Part shown: in pieces, positions 1 to 7,156 of the stretch
Layout of the letters: the number at the start of each line of letters is the position of its first letter
How positions within the stretch are numbered: the first letter of the stretch is position 1
NCBI RefSeq assembly: GCF_014640555.1
Contig: NZ_BMHE01000043.1
Coordinates: 24,639-65,629, forward strand
Length of the DNA: 40,991 nucleotides
DNA from: Paenibacillus marchantiophytorum
GTDB taxonomy: Bacteria > Bacillota > Bacilli > Paenibacillales > NBRC-103111
Reading direction: 5' to 3'
Program-made: the position numbers and the translations under genes
Notes under the pieces: model-generated
Told to the model about the DNA's origin: nothing
Databases searched by the model: none
The model's input: the letters and a program-made list of their open reading frames with translations, nothing else

Positions 1-258
1 TGAAAGAAATCCGAAAATTTCGAGATTGTGGAAACCCGAAAAAAGGGTTTAAGCTGCTCGTATGTGAAGGGTGCCACGATCTTAAGGCGGTGCCTTTTTT
101 TTGGTGCAAGGGGCGTTTTCTGCACGACGTGTTCATGCGGGGAGACCGAAGAGTGGAGCCGTGTCTTGTCTGAGGACGTATGTCAAGTCAACCATCGACA
201 TGTTATCTTGACCATCGACGAAGGTCTAAGAGACATGCTTTTGGGTTGGGGTGAGTGA
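1..258 (+). pseudogene. IS91-family transposase, N-terminal zinc-binding fragment (frameshifted)
   Basis: Remnant of an IS91-type rolling-circle transposase. From base 3 one frame reads a cysteine-rich segment (FRDCGNPKKG, LLVCEGCHDL, WCKGRF) up to about base 119. One extra base near 120 then moves the reading into the frame that gives CTTCSCGETEEW and VNHRHVILTIDEGLRDML. Together these form the N-terminal Cys4-like zinc-binding domain followed by the H-R-H-V-x-x-T-I block that begins the catalytic part in this family. After GLRDML the similarity stops and a stop codon occurs at 256-258, so about three quarters of the protein is missing. The beginning lies outside the window. Family assignment rests on motif recognition only. 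The fragment cannot be functional. Confidence 0.7.
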
Positions 259-464
259 AGCTTGCCCAGAATTTAAATGTTGGAGATTGACGCCAGTCTC
301 CAGGCTTGGGTTGTAGGCGGCCCAACACGTTGGAGTGGTTCGATGCGATGCGATGTGAATAAGGTAGCTGTGAACGTACTTATTTGTTCGAATTGGTGCT
401 GGTTTGGAGGTATAAACAAGCTATTTGGCAGAATGAGATCCTCTAGCTTTGCAATCGCGCGGAG
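259..464. other. Intergenic stretch without recognisable gene
   Basis: Between the transposase fragment and repeat copy A. Short open frames exist on both strands (277-468 plus, 273-479 minus) but neither has a convincing ribosome binding site or recognisable motif, and they shadow each other. Probably the decayed remainder of a mobile or inserted segment; nothing more can be said. Confidence 0.4.
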
Positions 465-812
465 ATAAGGGAACGTCAAGCCGCGATTGTAGGAAAATCT
501 GTCATGATAAGGATCCAGAGGGAACTACAGTCCGCTATAATTGCGAAAACCGCCATATTCCACGCCAGAGGGAACTACGATCCGCTATTGCACCATTTCC
601 TGGTTGAAATCAGCAGATTCCGCTTACATAGCGGATCTCAGTTCCCTTTCATGCTACGTTTACCCCAGTTCCCGCCATTTAACGGATCATAGTTCCTTTT
701 CACACGACGAACTCTGTCATTTCAAAGCTCAAAGGGAACTAGGATCCGCTAGATTGCTGAAAACCGTTATGAAGATGCTCATCTCTCAGGGCGGCAAAGC
801 CGCTTTTCTTAA
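465..812 (+). repeat. Structured dispersed repeat, copy A
   Basis: A 348-base repeat matching 8968-9315 in direct orientation at about 85 % identity by eye, with equal overall length. It is built from 20-base cores spaced about 50 bases apart. A degenerate core starts at 468. Forward cores start at 519 (AGGGAACTACAGTCCGCTAT) and 569 (AGGGAACTACGATCCGCTAT). Inverted cores start at 628 (ATAGCGGATCTCAGTTCCCT) and 679 (TTAACGGATCATAGTTCCTT). A last forward core starts at 733. Cores 569 and 628 are complementary at 18 of 20 positions, and cores 519 and 679 can pair outside them, so a nested hairpin or cruciform is possible. The right end is a small GC hairpin followed by a T-run. Short open frames inside are by-products of the repeat. 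No transposase or integrase is associated. Confidence 0.85.
791..810 (+). terminator. Terminator-like hairpin at right end of repeat A
   Basis: GCGGC, loop AAA, GCCGC, then TTTTCTT. The same hairpin (loop GAAA) closes repeat B, so it is part of the repeat and not specific to a neighbouring gene. The 5-bp stem is short but GC-rich and followed by T residues. Confidence 0.5.
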
Positions 813-902
813 CTTTGAATTAATTTTTATAGACGGAAATGCAATGCGTCTATAAAATATGTTGTAAATTTATAAACAATTAAATATAATGTCTATATAT
901 TA

Positions 903-945
903 ACGTTCAATCTGTGAATTTGTTTATAATTTCAGATCGAACGTA
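903..945 (+). promoter_or_regulatory. Inverted repeat around a -10-like box upstream of the first MFS gene
   Basis: ACGTTCAATCTG at 903-914 is mirrored by CAGATCGAACGT at 934-945, with one mismatch and a further AA/TT match inside. TATAAT at 925-930 lies in the loop. The arrangement, 36 bases before the start of the exporter gene, suggests an operator overlapping its promoter. No good -35 box is visible, and a regulator is not identified. Confidence 0.4.
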
Positions 946-980
946 ATATGCAATTAGATATAGGAAGGGTGTAAATTTTC

Positions 981-2171
981 ATGTTGTCCAATCGTTATGT
1001 ACGTACGATTCTAATTTCTCGCGTGCTTTTGCAGCTTGGGATTTGGATCAGGAACTTTGCAATTCTGCTTTATGTTGCTGAAGTTACCCAGAACAATCCG
1101 CAGTATATTTCTCTTATTTCTGTAGCGGAGTATGCGCCGATATTCGTGTTTGCCATCATTGGAGGGACGTTTGCTGATCGTTGGCAGCCCAAACGCACCA
1201 TGGTCGGGTGTGATTGGTTATCGGCCGTATCCATTTTGCTTGTTCTCTTTGCTTTGCATTCCGGATCATGGCTGGTGCTGTTGCTGGGCACACTGGTGTC
1301 GGCAAGTTTATCGCAGTTCTCACAACCATCGGCGATGAAATTGTATAAGAACCATGTTTCCGCGGAACACTTGCAAAGTGTTATGGCAATGAATCAGTCA
1401 CTAATCGCCATCTTCATGGTCTTGGGTCCGATGATCGGGACTTTCATTTATCTGCATTACGGTATGCAGGTTTCGCTCATCGTAACATTTGTCACTTTTT
1501 GCGGTTCGGCGTTAGTCCTATCGAGTCTTCCCCGTGATCAGCAAGAATCCCAAGCAACTGCCAATACTCATTTATTGAACGAGATGATGGCAGGCATTCG
1601 TTATCTCTGGACGAACCAGGCGCTTCGAACTTTAAGCGCGACATTCGCCGTTACTGGGCTGGCAGCAGGAATCATTCAGCCGCTCGCGCTGTTTATAACC
1701 GTAGAGAACTTGGGCCAGGATAAACAATTCTTACAATGGCTGCTTATGGTGAACGGCGCCGCAATGCTGCTCGGTGGCATACTCATTATGGGAATAGCCA
1801 AAAAGGTGAAACCACAGCTGCTTCTAGCTGTAGGTTTACTCGTAACGGCATGTTCAACGGTAGCTATTGGCGCATCTCACAGCACGGTATTGACCATCAT
1901 GCTTCAAGTTATTAGCGGTTTGTTTTATCCCTGCATTCAAGTAGGAATTCAAACGATGATTATGAAAAATACCGAAGGCGCCTTCTTAGGGCGTGTGAGT
2001 GGAGCTATTATGCCTATTTTTATGGGGATGATGGTCATCGGGATGTCATCGTCCGGTTATTTGAAAAATGGGCTTACACTTTTTCCCGTCTACCTGATCA
2101 GTGGTGTCTTGCTAGTCATGGGTGCCCTGTTTCTCAGCCCTTTACGTCAGCCCAAAAGCCTAGCAAACTAG
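981..2171 (+). CDS. MFS exporter (EntS/MefA-like MFS_3 type)
   Basis: A 396-residue major facilitator superfamily permease with about 12 hydrophobic segments, the usual length for DHA-type 12-TM exporters. The first loop after helix 2 holds the MFS motif-A-like sequence GGTFADRWQPKR (residues about 61-72), and helix 5 has GPMIGTFIY. Overall it resembles the MFS_3 group that contains enterobactin exporter EntS and macrolide efflux proteins. The ATG start is preceded by GGAAGGG. It probably expels a small amphipathic compound from the cytoplasm by proton antiport; the substrate cannot be read from sequence. The 5' region has a dyad (903-945) that may bind a regulator. A second, unrelated MFS gene follows in the same direction after 119 bases without a clear terminator between them, so co-transcription is possible. 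Confidence 0.85.
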   Translation: MLSNRYVRTILISRVLLQLGIWIRNFAILLYVAEVTQNNPQYISLISVAEYAPIFVFAIIGGTFADRWQPKRTMVGCDWLSAVSILLVLFALHSGSWLVLLLGTLVSASLSQFSQPSAMKLYKNHVSAEHLQSVMAMNQSLIAIFMVLGPMIGTFIYLHYGMQVSLIVTFVTFCGSALVLSSLPRDQQESQATANTHLLNEMMAGIRYLWTNQALRTLSATFAVTGLAAGIIQPLALFITVENLGQDKQFLQWLLMVNGAAMLLGGILIMGIAKKVKPQLLLAVGLLVTACSTVAIGASHSTVLTIMLQVISGLFYPCIQVGIQTMIMKNTEGAFLGRVSGAIMPIFMGMMVIGMSSSGYLKNGLTLFPVYLISGVLLVMGALFLSPLRQPKSLAN

Positions 2172-2290
2172 TTCCTCAGACCGAGAACTTTTAAATACTG
2201 CAGTCGGATGATCGGAAGTCCATTTGGTTTTATGCTTATAGTGAAGATTGAACACGAGGCAACCAAATTGGATAAAGTTGAGGTGCACTT

Positions 2291-3814
2291 TTGAAAACGG
2301 AAGGCAATAACAAGAAATTAGTATTAATCGGACTGCTGCTTGGTCTAGTTTTCTCTGAACTGGATCAAACGATTGTGTCCACAGCTTTGCCAACGATCAT
2401 TCGTGATCTGCATGGCTTATCGCTTTATGGCTGGGTTGCGGGTATTTACATGCTATCGATCACCATGTTTATGCCGATTTTTGGGAAGTTAGCGGATATT
2501 TATGGTCGGAAGAAGATCTATCTTACTTGCGTTATTTTATTTTTGACGGGGTCCGTGATCTGTGGATTGGCGGGTTCCATGACGACGCTTTTGATCGGTA
2601 GGGGCATTCAGGGCATTGGGGCCGGAGGGCTCATGCCACTCGCGATGATCATCATCGGAGATACGTTCCCACTAGAGCAGCGAGCTAAGCTTCAAAGTTT
2701 AATAGGCCCTATGCTCATACTTCCACAGTTGCTGGGTCCAACCATTGGGGGCTTCTTCGTAAGCCATGTGAGCTGGCATTGGATTTTCCTGATCAACATT
2801 CCTGTCGGGATTGCCTCGGCCATCGTAGTATCGAAGGGCTTGCGCGAGTCAGTCAGTACGGAGAAAAAATCTATTGACTGGGCAGGAGCAATCACGCTCG
2901 TACTCTCCATGCTTTCCCTCTTGCTGGCTCCGGTTCTGATTGATGTCAAAGGGTACACATGGGGTTCACCCGTCATTATCGCATTACTGATTGGCGCTTT
3001 AGCACTTATCGTACTTTTCGTACGCATTGAGGCGAGGGCGAAGGAGCCGATTATTCCCTTAGTTTTATTTCAAAATCGTTCCATAATCGTCCTATCAGTC
3101 ATCGTTTTTCTCACGATGTTAGGCATTATGGGCGGTATGTCAGGGTTTCCGTTCTTCGCGCAAAATGTCATGGGCCTATCGCCGACTGCCTCCGGCTACT
3201 TGTCACTGGCCTTCATGGCGGGGGCAATTCCAGCGAGCATCGTTTGTGGTCATTTGATTACCAAGCTTGCTTATAAGCATCTATTCATTGTTTCTTTCAT
3301 TTTCCCGATTGCAAGTTTTATCATGCTGTCGCGCATTCATATCGATACGACTGTGCTTTATGTCATCGTCGCTTTCTTCATTTTGGGATTGGGCATTGGC
3401 GTTCTGTTCGGATCAGATAATCTAATCGTGCAGGAGTCGGTCCAAAAGCAACATAGCGGAATTGGCGTAGCAACGGTTCAATTGTTCCAGGCCATTGGGA
3501 CGACGCTCGGATTCAGTATTTTTGGCAGCCTGCTATCGCGAAATATTTCTGGTGGGATCGCCGGATTATCCGGGCAGTTTCCAGAAGGTACAAGTGAAAC
3601 GATCATGAATGGCGGGATTCCCAAAGGGATCTCTGCCGAACTGCTGCTGAGCATTAAACATATTTTTACCGGCGCGTTTCAACATATTTTTGCTATTAGT
3701 ATTGGTTTTGCGATTGTCGCCTTCATCGCGTGCTTGTTTATGAAAAAAGAAGTGCTTGCGACCACCGAGGAACTTCCTGCCAGCAAGCAAGCAACTCCTT
3801 CCAGTGCAGGCTGA
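2291..3814 (+). CDS. DHA2-family (EmrB/QacA-like) multidrug MFS transporter
   Basis: A 507-residue permease with about 14 hydrophobic segments, the size and topology of the DHA2 (14-TM) drug:proton antiporter family. Helix 1 carries the diagnostic LDQTIVSTALPTI (residues about 24-36), followed by motif A GKLADIYGRKK (about 65-75) and the motif-C-like GPTIGGFFV in helix 5. The start is TTG at 2291, supported by GAGG 7 bases upstream; no nearby ATG fits. It likely exports drugs or toxic metabolites across the membrane. The C-terminal tail is cytoplasmic and short. A strong terminator follows at 3843-3884. It differs in family from the preceding MFS gene, so the pair is not a tandem duplication. 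Confidence 0.9.
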   Translation: MKTEGNNKKLVLIGLLLGLVFSELDQTIVSTALPTIIRDLHGLSLYGWVAGIYMLSITMFMPIFGKLADIYGRKKIYLTCVILFLTGSVICGLAGSMTTLLIGRGIQGIGAGGLMPLAMIIIGDTFPLEQRAKLQSLIGPMLILPQLLGPTIGGFFVSHVSWHWIFLINIPVGIASAIVVSKGLRESVSTEKKSIDWAGAITLVLSMLSLLLAPVLIDVKGYTWGSPVIIALLIGALALIVLFVRIEARAKEPIIPLVLFQNRSIIVLSVIVFLTMLGIMGGMSGFPFFAQNVMGLSPTASGYLSLAFMAGAIPASIVCGHLITKLAYKHLFIVSFIFPIASFIMLSRIHIDTTVLYVIVAFFILGLGIGVLFGSDNLIVQESVQKQHSGIGVATVQLFQAIGTTLGFSIFGSLLSRNISGGIAGLSGQFPEGTSETIMNGGIPKGISAELLLSIKHIFTGAFQHIFAISIGFAIVAFIACLFMKKEVLATTEELPASKQATPSSAG

Positions 3815-3842
3815 GACTGCGCAGTGGCAGATCAGCTTTAGG

Positions 3843-3884
3843 AACCTTCGATTTCACTATTATGGTGGAATTGAAGGTTTTTTC
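3843..3884 (+). terminator. Rho-independent terminator after DHA2 transporter gene
   Basis: Two 15-base arms (3843-3857 and 3865-3879) pair throughout with two G-T wobbles, around a loop TATTATG, and the T-run begins inside the distal arm. It separates the transporter genes from ilvD. Confidence 0.85.
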
Positions 3885-3932
3885 TATGTGCTCTACTCAT
3901 GTCGCAGCAAATAAAGATTGCATTCAATATTC

Positions 3933-3955
3933 ATATGCGATATATTGCATATAAT
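3933..3955 (+). promoter_or_regulatory. Probable ilvD promoter -10 with dyad
   Basis: TATAAT at 3950-3955 lies 30 bases before the ilvD start. It overlaps a small dyad, ATATGC (3933-3938) and GCATAT (3947-3952). The -35 region is poor, so initiation may need an activator. Weak evidence for a regulator site. Confidence 0.35.
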
Positions 3956-3984
3956 ATAATTTATCGATGAAAGGATCCATAGCC

Positions 3985-5670
3985 ATGACGAATAATAAAG
4001 ATCTAAGAATACGCAGCAAAGTAATCAGTGAAGGTGTAAATCGCGTACCGAATAGAGCGATGTTAAGGGCTGTTGGATTTAAGGATGAAGACTTTCTCAA
4101 ACCGATGATCGGCGTTGCCAGTACCTGGAGTGAAGTTACGCCATGCAATATGCACATTAATGAGTTGGCGCTGTATGCCAAAAAAGGTGTCCAAGCGCAT
4201 GGCGGAGCCCCTTTAATTTTCAATACGATTACCGTATCAGACGGCATTTCGATGGGACACGAAGGGATGTTGTTCTCCTTGCCTAGTCGGGAAGCGATCG
4301 CGGATTCCATCGAAATTGTAACAGGTGCAGAACGTTTTGATGGTTTGGTAGCGGTAGGGGGTTGTGATAAAAATACGCCTGCCTGTTTGATGGCGATTGG
4401 TCGTATGAATATACCTGCGGTATATGTCTATGGGGGCACCATTCAACCGGGGAAATTAGATGGGAAAGATGTGGATATTGTCACGGCTTTCGAAGCAGTG
4501 GGGAAATATCATGATGGAAGAATGTCGGAGGAAGAACTGCATGAAGTGGAATGCAGCGTATGTCCTGGCGCCGGGGCATGTGGAGGGATGTATACAGCCA
4601 ATACGATGGCATCTGCTGCAGAAGCGTTAGGTATGAGTTTGCCTGGATCATCGTCAACGCCAGCGATTTCGGCTAATAAACTAGTCGAATGTGAACGAGC
4701 CGGCGAACAAGTCATACAGTTGCTGAAAATGGGGATTTATCCACGTGATATTATGACCAAAAGAGCCTTCGAGAATGCGATTACAGTTGTTATGGCGCTA
4801 GGCGGATCCACCAATGCGTTCCTGCATCTTATCGCTATGGCGCATTCGGTTGATGTCGAGCTGACGTATGATGATTTTGAACGGGTTCGACTGCGGGTTC
4901 CGCATCTTGCCGATCTCAAGCCTAGCGGTAAATATGTGATGCAAGACTTAAATGATATTGGCGGCGTGCCGGGCGTGATGAAGCTTCTGCTGGCCCAAGG
5001 GCTTCTCCATGGCGATTGCCTAACGGTCACTGGCCGAACATTAGCCGAAAACTTGGCTGATGCAGCTTCGTTGCAGGAAGATCAGGCTATCATTTATCCT
5101 TTTGACCAACCCTTGAAACCTACCGGACCGTTAGTTGTATTAAAAGGAAATCTGGCGCCAGAAGGGGCTATTGCCAAGATGTCAGGGATGAAAAAGCTGC
5201 GGTTCACGGGTCCGGCGCGGGTATACGATAGTGAGGCAGAGGCGACAGAGGCAATTCTCCGAGATGATATCCAGAAAGGTGATGTGCTTGTCATCCGATA
5301 TTGTGGACCCAAGGGTGGGCCAGGCATGCCTGAAATGCTTTCCGTAACCGCTTTGATCGTTGGCAAAGGGCTTGGCGGTGAGGTGGCGCTTATCACGGAT
5401 GGCCGCTTTTCTGGTGGATCGCACGGATTTGTTGTTGGCCATGTAGCACCAGAAGCGCAGGTCGGCGGTCCTATTGCTTTGCTGCATCATGGTGATCCGG
5501 TCACGATTGACAGTGAGACACAAGAAATCTCCTTCGAGATTACAGAGGCCGAGTTTGAACGAAGACAAATGGCTTGGGTTCAGCCTCCACTCAAAGTAAA
5601 ACGTGGTGCCTTAGTCAAATATGCACGATTGGTCTCCTCCGCTGCCAAAGGTGCCGTAACTGATTTGTGA
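3985..5670 (+). CDS. ilvD: Dihydroxy-acid dehydratase
   Basis: A 561-residue IlvD/Edd-family enzyme that dehydrates 2,3-dihydroxy-isovalerate and -3-methylvalerate to the 2-oxo acids in valine and isoleucine synthesis. The iron-sulfur cluster ligands are visible: cysteine in TPCNMH, in GGCDKNTPA and in CPGAGACGGMY. The C-terminal half holds the conserved LITDGRFSGGSHGFVVGHV block. Length is typical of IlvD. The chosen ATG at 3985 has AAAGGA nine bases upstream; an in-frame ATG at 3967 would place that site inside the gene. No other branched-chain genes (ilvB, ilvN, ilvC, leu) are next to it and no T-box leader is seen, so the gene stands alone. A sugar-acid dehydratase of the same family is a less likely alternative. 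Confidence 0.9.
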   Translation: MTNNKDLRIRSKVISEGVNRVPNRAMLRAVGFKDEDFLKPMIGVASTWSEVTPCNMHINELALYAKKGVQAHGGAPLIFNTITVSDGISMGHEGMLFSLPSREAIADSIEIVTGAERFDGLVAVGGCDKNTPACLMAIGRMNIPAVYVYGGTIQPGKLDGKDVDIVTAFEAVGKYHDGRMSEEELHEVECSVCPGAGACGGMYTANTMASAAEALGMSLPGSSSTPAISANKLVECERAGEQVIQLLKMGIYPRDIMTKRAFENAITVVMALGGSTNAFLHLIAMAHSVDVELTYDDFERVRLRVPHLADLKPSGKYVMQDLNDIGGVPGVMKLLLAQGLLHGDCLTVTGRTLAENLADAASLQEDQAIIYPFDQPLKPTGPLVVLKGNLAPEGAIAKMSGMKKLRFTGPARVYDSEAEATEAILRDDIQKGDVLVIRYCGPKGGPGMPEMLSVTALIVGKGLGGEVALITDGRFSGGSHGFVVGHVAPEAQVGGPIALLHHGDPVTIDSETQEISFEITEAEFERRQMAWVQPPLKVKRGALVKYARLVSSAAKGAVTDL

Positions 5671-5744
5671 CATATGGTTCAAATACAACCTGTATGGGTA
5701 ATGAAGATTAACAAATTACCACTATTTCAGGAGGTGCATCAACC

Positions 5745-6110
5745 ATGAGCCAAGTCAATCCGGCTTTCCATGAAGCAGAAGAAGAAATCGTTGTGCAAAA
5801 ACAAGGAAATAGCTATATCCTATCCACACTTGCAGGTACAGTAGGTGAAATTACTTATCAATTGGTTGATGTTGATACTTGGGTGATTGATCATACCTTT
5901 GTCGATCCGCGTTTCCGTGGCAGACACTTAGGCCGTCAGTTACTTGACTTCGTTGTGGAAGAGGCGAGAGAGAAGGGCCGTAAAATTATTCCTTCGTGTT
6001 CTTTTGCTTTGGAAGAATTTCAGCAGCACGCTGAATATGCGGATGTGTGGTCCAAATCGGATACCCAATACTCCGATGTATACAGCTCGGGCAGCGCCGA
6101 AATGAAATAG
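5745..6110 (+). CDS. YjdJ-type GNAT-like N-acetyltransferase
   Basis: A 121-residue small Gcn5-related fold protein of the YjdJ/NATD1 type. The acetyl-CoA-binding region reads VDPRFRGRHLGRQLLD (residues about 56-71), matching the Q/RxxGxG/A P-loop motif in this compact family. The conserved late motif IIPSCSFALEEFQQH follows at about 86-100. The ribosome binding site CAGGAGGTG sits 10 bases before ATG. Such proteins are cytoplasmic and their acceptor is usually unknown. It lies 74 bases behind ilvD without an obvious terminator between and is closed by a hairpin at 6127-6156, so it may be co-transcribed with ilvD, though no functional link is evident. Confidence 0.8.
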   Translation: MSQVNPAFHEAEEEIVVQKQGNSYILSTLAGTVGEITYQLVDVDTWVIDHTFVDPRFRGRHLGRQLLDFVVEEAREKGRKIIPSCSFALEEFQQHAEYADVWSKSDTQYSDVYSSGSAEMK

Positions 6111-6126
6111 AGCTGGACGAAGCAGG

Positions 6127-6156
6127 CAGGTTTACGCGATAGCGTGAACCTGTTTT
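6127..6156 (+). terminator. Rho-independent terminator
   Basis: CAGGTTTACGC, loop GATA, GCGTGAACCTG, then TTTTT. Ends the acetyltransferase transcript. Confidence 0.85.
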
Positions 6157-6171
6157 TGCGTTGTTTGGGGT

Positions 6172-6200
6172 AAAAAAGCCCCCGCGCGCAGCGGCGGCTT
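6172..6200 (-). terminator. Possible minus-strand terminator
   Basis: On the minus strand a GC-rich arm beginning AAGCCGCCGC and a second arm ending GGGGGCTT are followed by TTTTTT (plus-strand AAAAAA at 6172-6177). It would stop transcription entering from the right. The only minus-strand gene nearby is the broken MFS gene at 6672-6943. Confidence 0.4.
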
Positions 6201-6340
6201 CAAGTTGAATTTTGTTCGTCATAGGTAATTCTTCCTTTAAGTCTGCGAATGAAACCTTTCGGTTGCAACAACTTTATGGCAGCTTGGACGTATAATTTAA
6301 AGTGAAATTATTTGGGGAAAAGGTTGGTGGAGAGTAGCGA

Positions 6341-6610
6341 ATGAAGAATAAAACATTTATCTTAGTTATGCTGTGGTTCACGATTCTGACGATATGGGCT
6401 GTAAGCTCCATCAAGAGTTCTCTGCACGATAGTCGAAACATTACGGTACAGGGTGTGCCAGCGCCAGCGGTTCCGCAGCCCTATCAAACGGTTCATATGG
6501 ATAAAGATACGGTATGGATCATTGATCCACTGAGCAGCAATATTAAAGTGATCAGCCATGATAAGGATGGCTATCATATTACACAAGCTACTATGGATCT
6601 CAAGAAATGA
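6341..6610 (+). CDS. Small membrane-anchored hypothetical protein
   Basis: An 89-residue protein of unknown function. Residues about 5-24 form one hydrophobic segment after a lysine-containing N terminus (MKNKTF), without an evident cleavage site, so it is probably an N-terminal anchor with the rest outside the cell. The remainder is hydrophilic with a proline-rich stretch (VPAPAVPQPYQ, about 39-49) and a strand-like segment DTVWIIDPLSSNIKVIS. The start is preceded by GGTGGAGAG. It stands alone between two terminators. No known domain was recognised. Confidence 0.6.
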   Translation: MKNKTFILVMLWFTILTIWAVSSIKSSLHDSRNITVQGVPAPAVPQPYQTVHMDKDTVWIIDPLSSNIKVISHDKDGYHITQATMDLKK

Positions 6611-6613
6611 AAT

Positions 6614-6660
6614 AAAGCCTTAGTTGCTGCCGACGCTGCTCGACAGAAACCAAGGCTTTT
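6614..6660 (+). terminator. Rho-independent terminator
   Basis: AAAGCCTTAGTT and AACCAAGGCTTT pair with one mismatch and end in TTTTATTT. It can also form in the other direction, with a weaker T-run, and may serve the converging minus-strand pseudogene. Confidence 0.75.
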
Positions 6661-6671
6661 ATTTATGAAAT

Positions 6672-6943
6672 TCAGTGTTTAATTTTATTAGCTGATGCTA
6701 GAAAGACGATCAGGAATAGGCCACAGAGGATCGCGATGAACCCATACACGCCGAACACATCGTACCGGGTAGAGATGTAGAAGAAGCTTAAACCAGCCAG
6801 AATGTGAATTTCCGGGAAGCCTCAGAACCATCAGCGTGGCAGAAATAGTACCAAAGTAGTAGCCTCTCGATGACATAAGCTGGGATTAGGCTAGAAAAAA
6901 AGCGAATGGCGTACTGTATTCGAATGGTAAAAGTGTCTTTTAT
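6672..6943 (-). pseudogene. MFS transporter, internally deleted and frameshifted
   Basis: On the minus strand a ribosome binding site (GAGAGG, plus 6952-6957) precedes an N terminus reading KDTFTIRIQYAIRFFSSLIP and then AYVIERLLLW, typical of the start of an MFS permease helix 1, but beginning at ATA instead of ATG. The sequence then jumps to segments from the end of a permease: GYYFGTISATLMVLRLPG in one frame, and after a frame change GLSFFYISTRYDVFGVYGFI plus a last hydrophobic helix ending ASANKIKH and a stop (plus 6672-6674). About 270 bases remain of an expected 1.2 kb, so the middle is deleted. MFS assignment is by resemblance of the two ends; another polytopic membrane protein is possible. 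Confidence 0.55.
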
Positions 6944-7156
6944 GATGAAGCTCCTCTCAAGTCTGATTGGGCAATAAGGCTCAATCAGTCAAGGCGGGGC
7001 TCGTGATGAATGATCTGCTAGATCTTAACAGGGCGGCCGAGCGAAATTAGGTATAGGACAGATTCCTTTTTTCACGAAAGCTGTGTTATTATGCTCATCA
7101 TAAGATATGAGAAGTGACAGGTCAATTGAAATCCGCTCAGAGTGGTGGTGGCGAGT

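Noticed and set aside
273..479. Opposed short open frames on both strands between the IS91 remnant and repeat A
   Set aside because: They shadow one another, lack ribosome binding sites and known motifs; one runs into the repeat.
465..812. Repeat A as a CRISPR array, because units recur about every 50 bases
   Set aside because: Units change orientation, the sequences between units are themselves conserved between copies A and B, and no cas genes are nearby.
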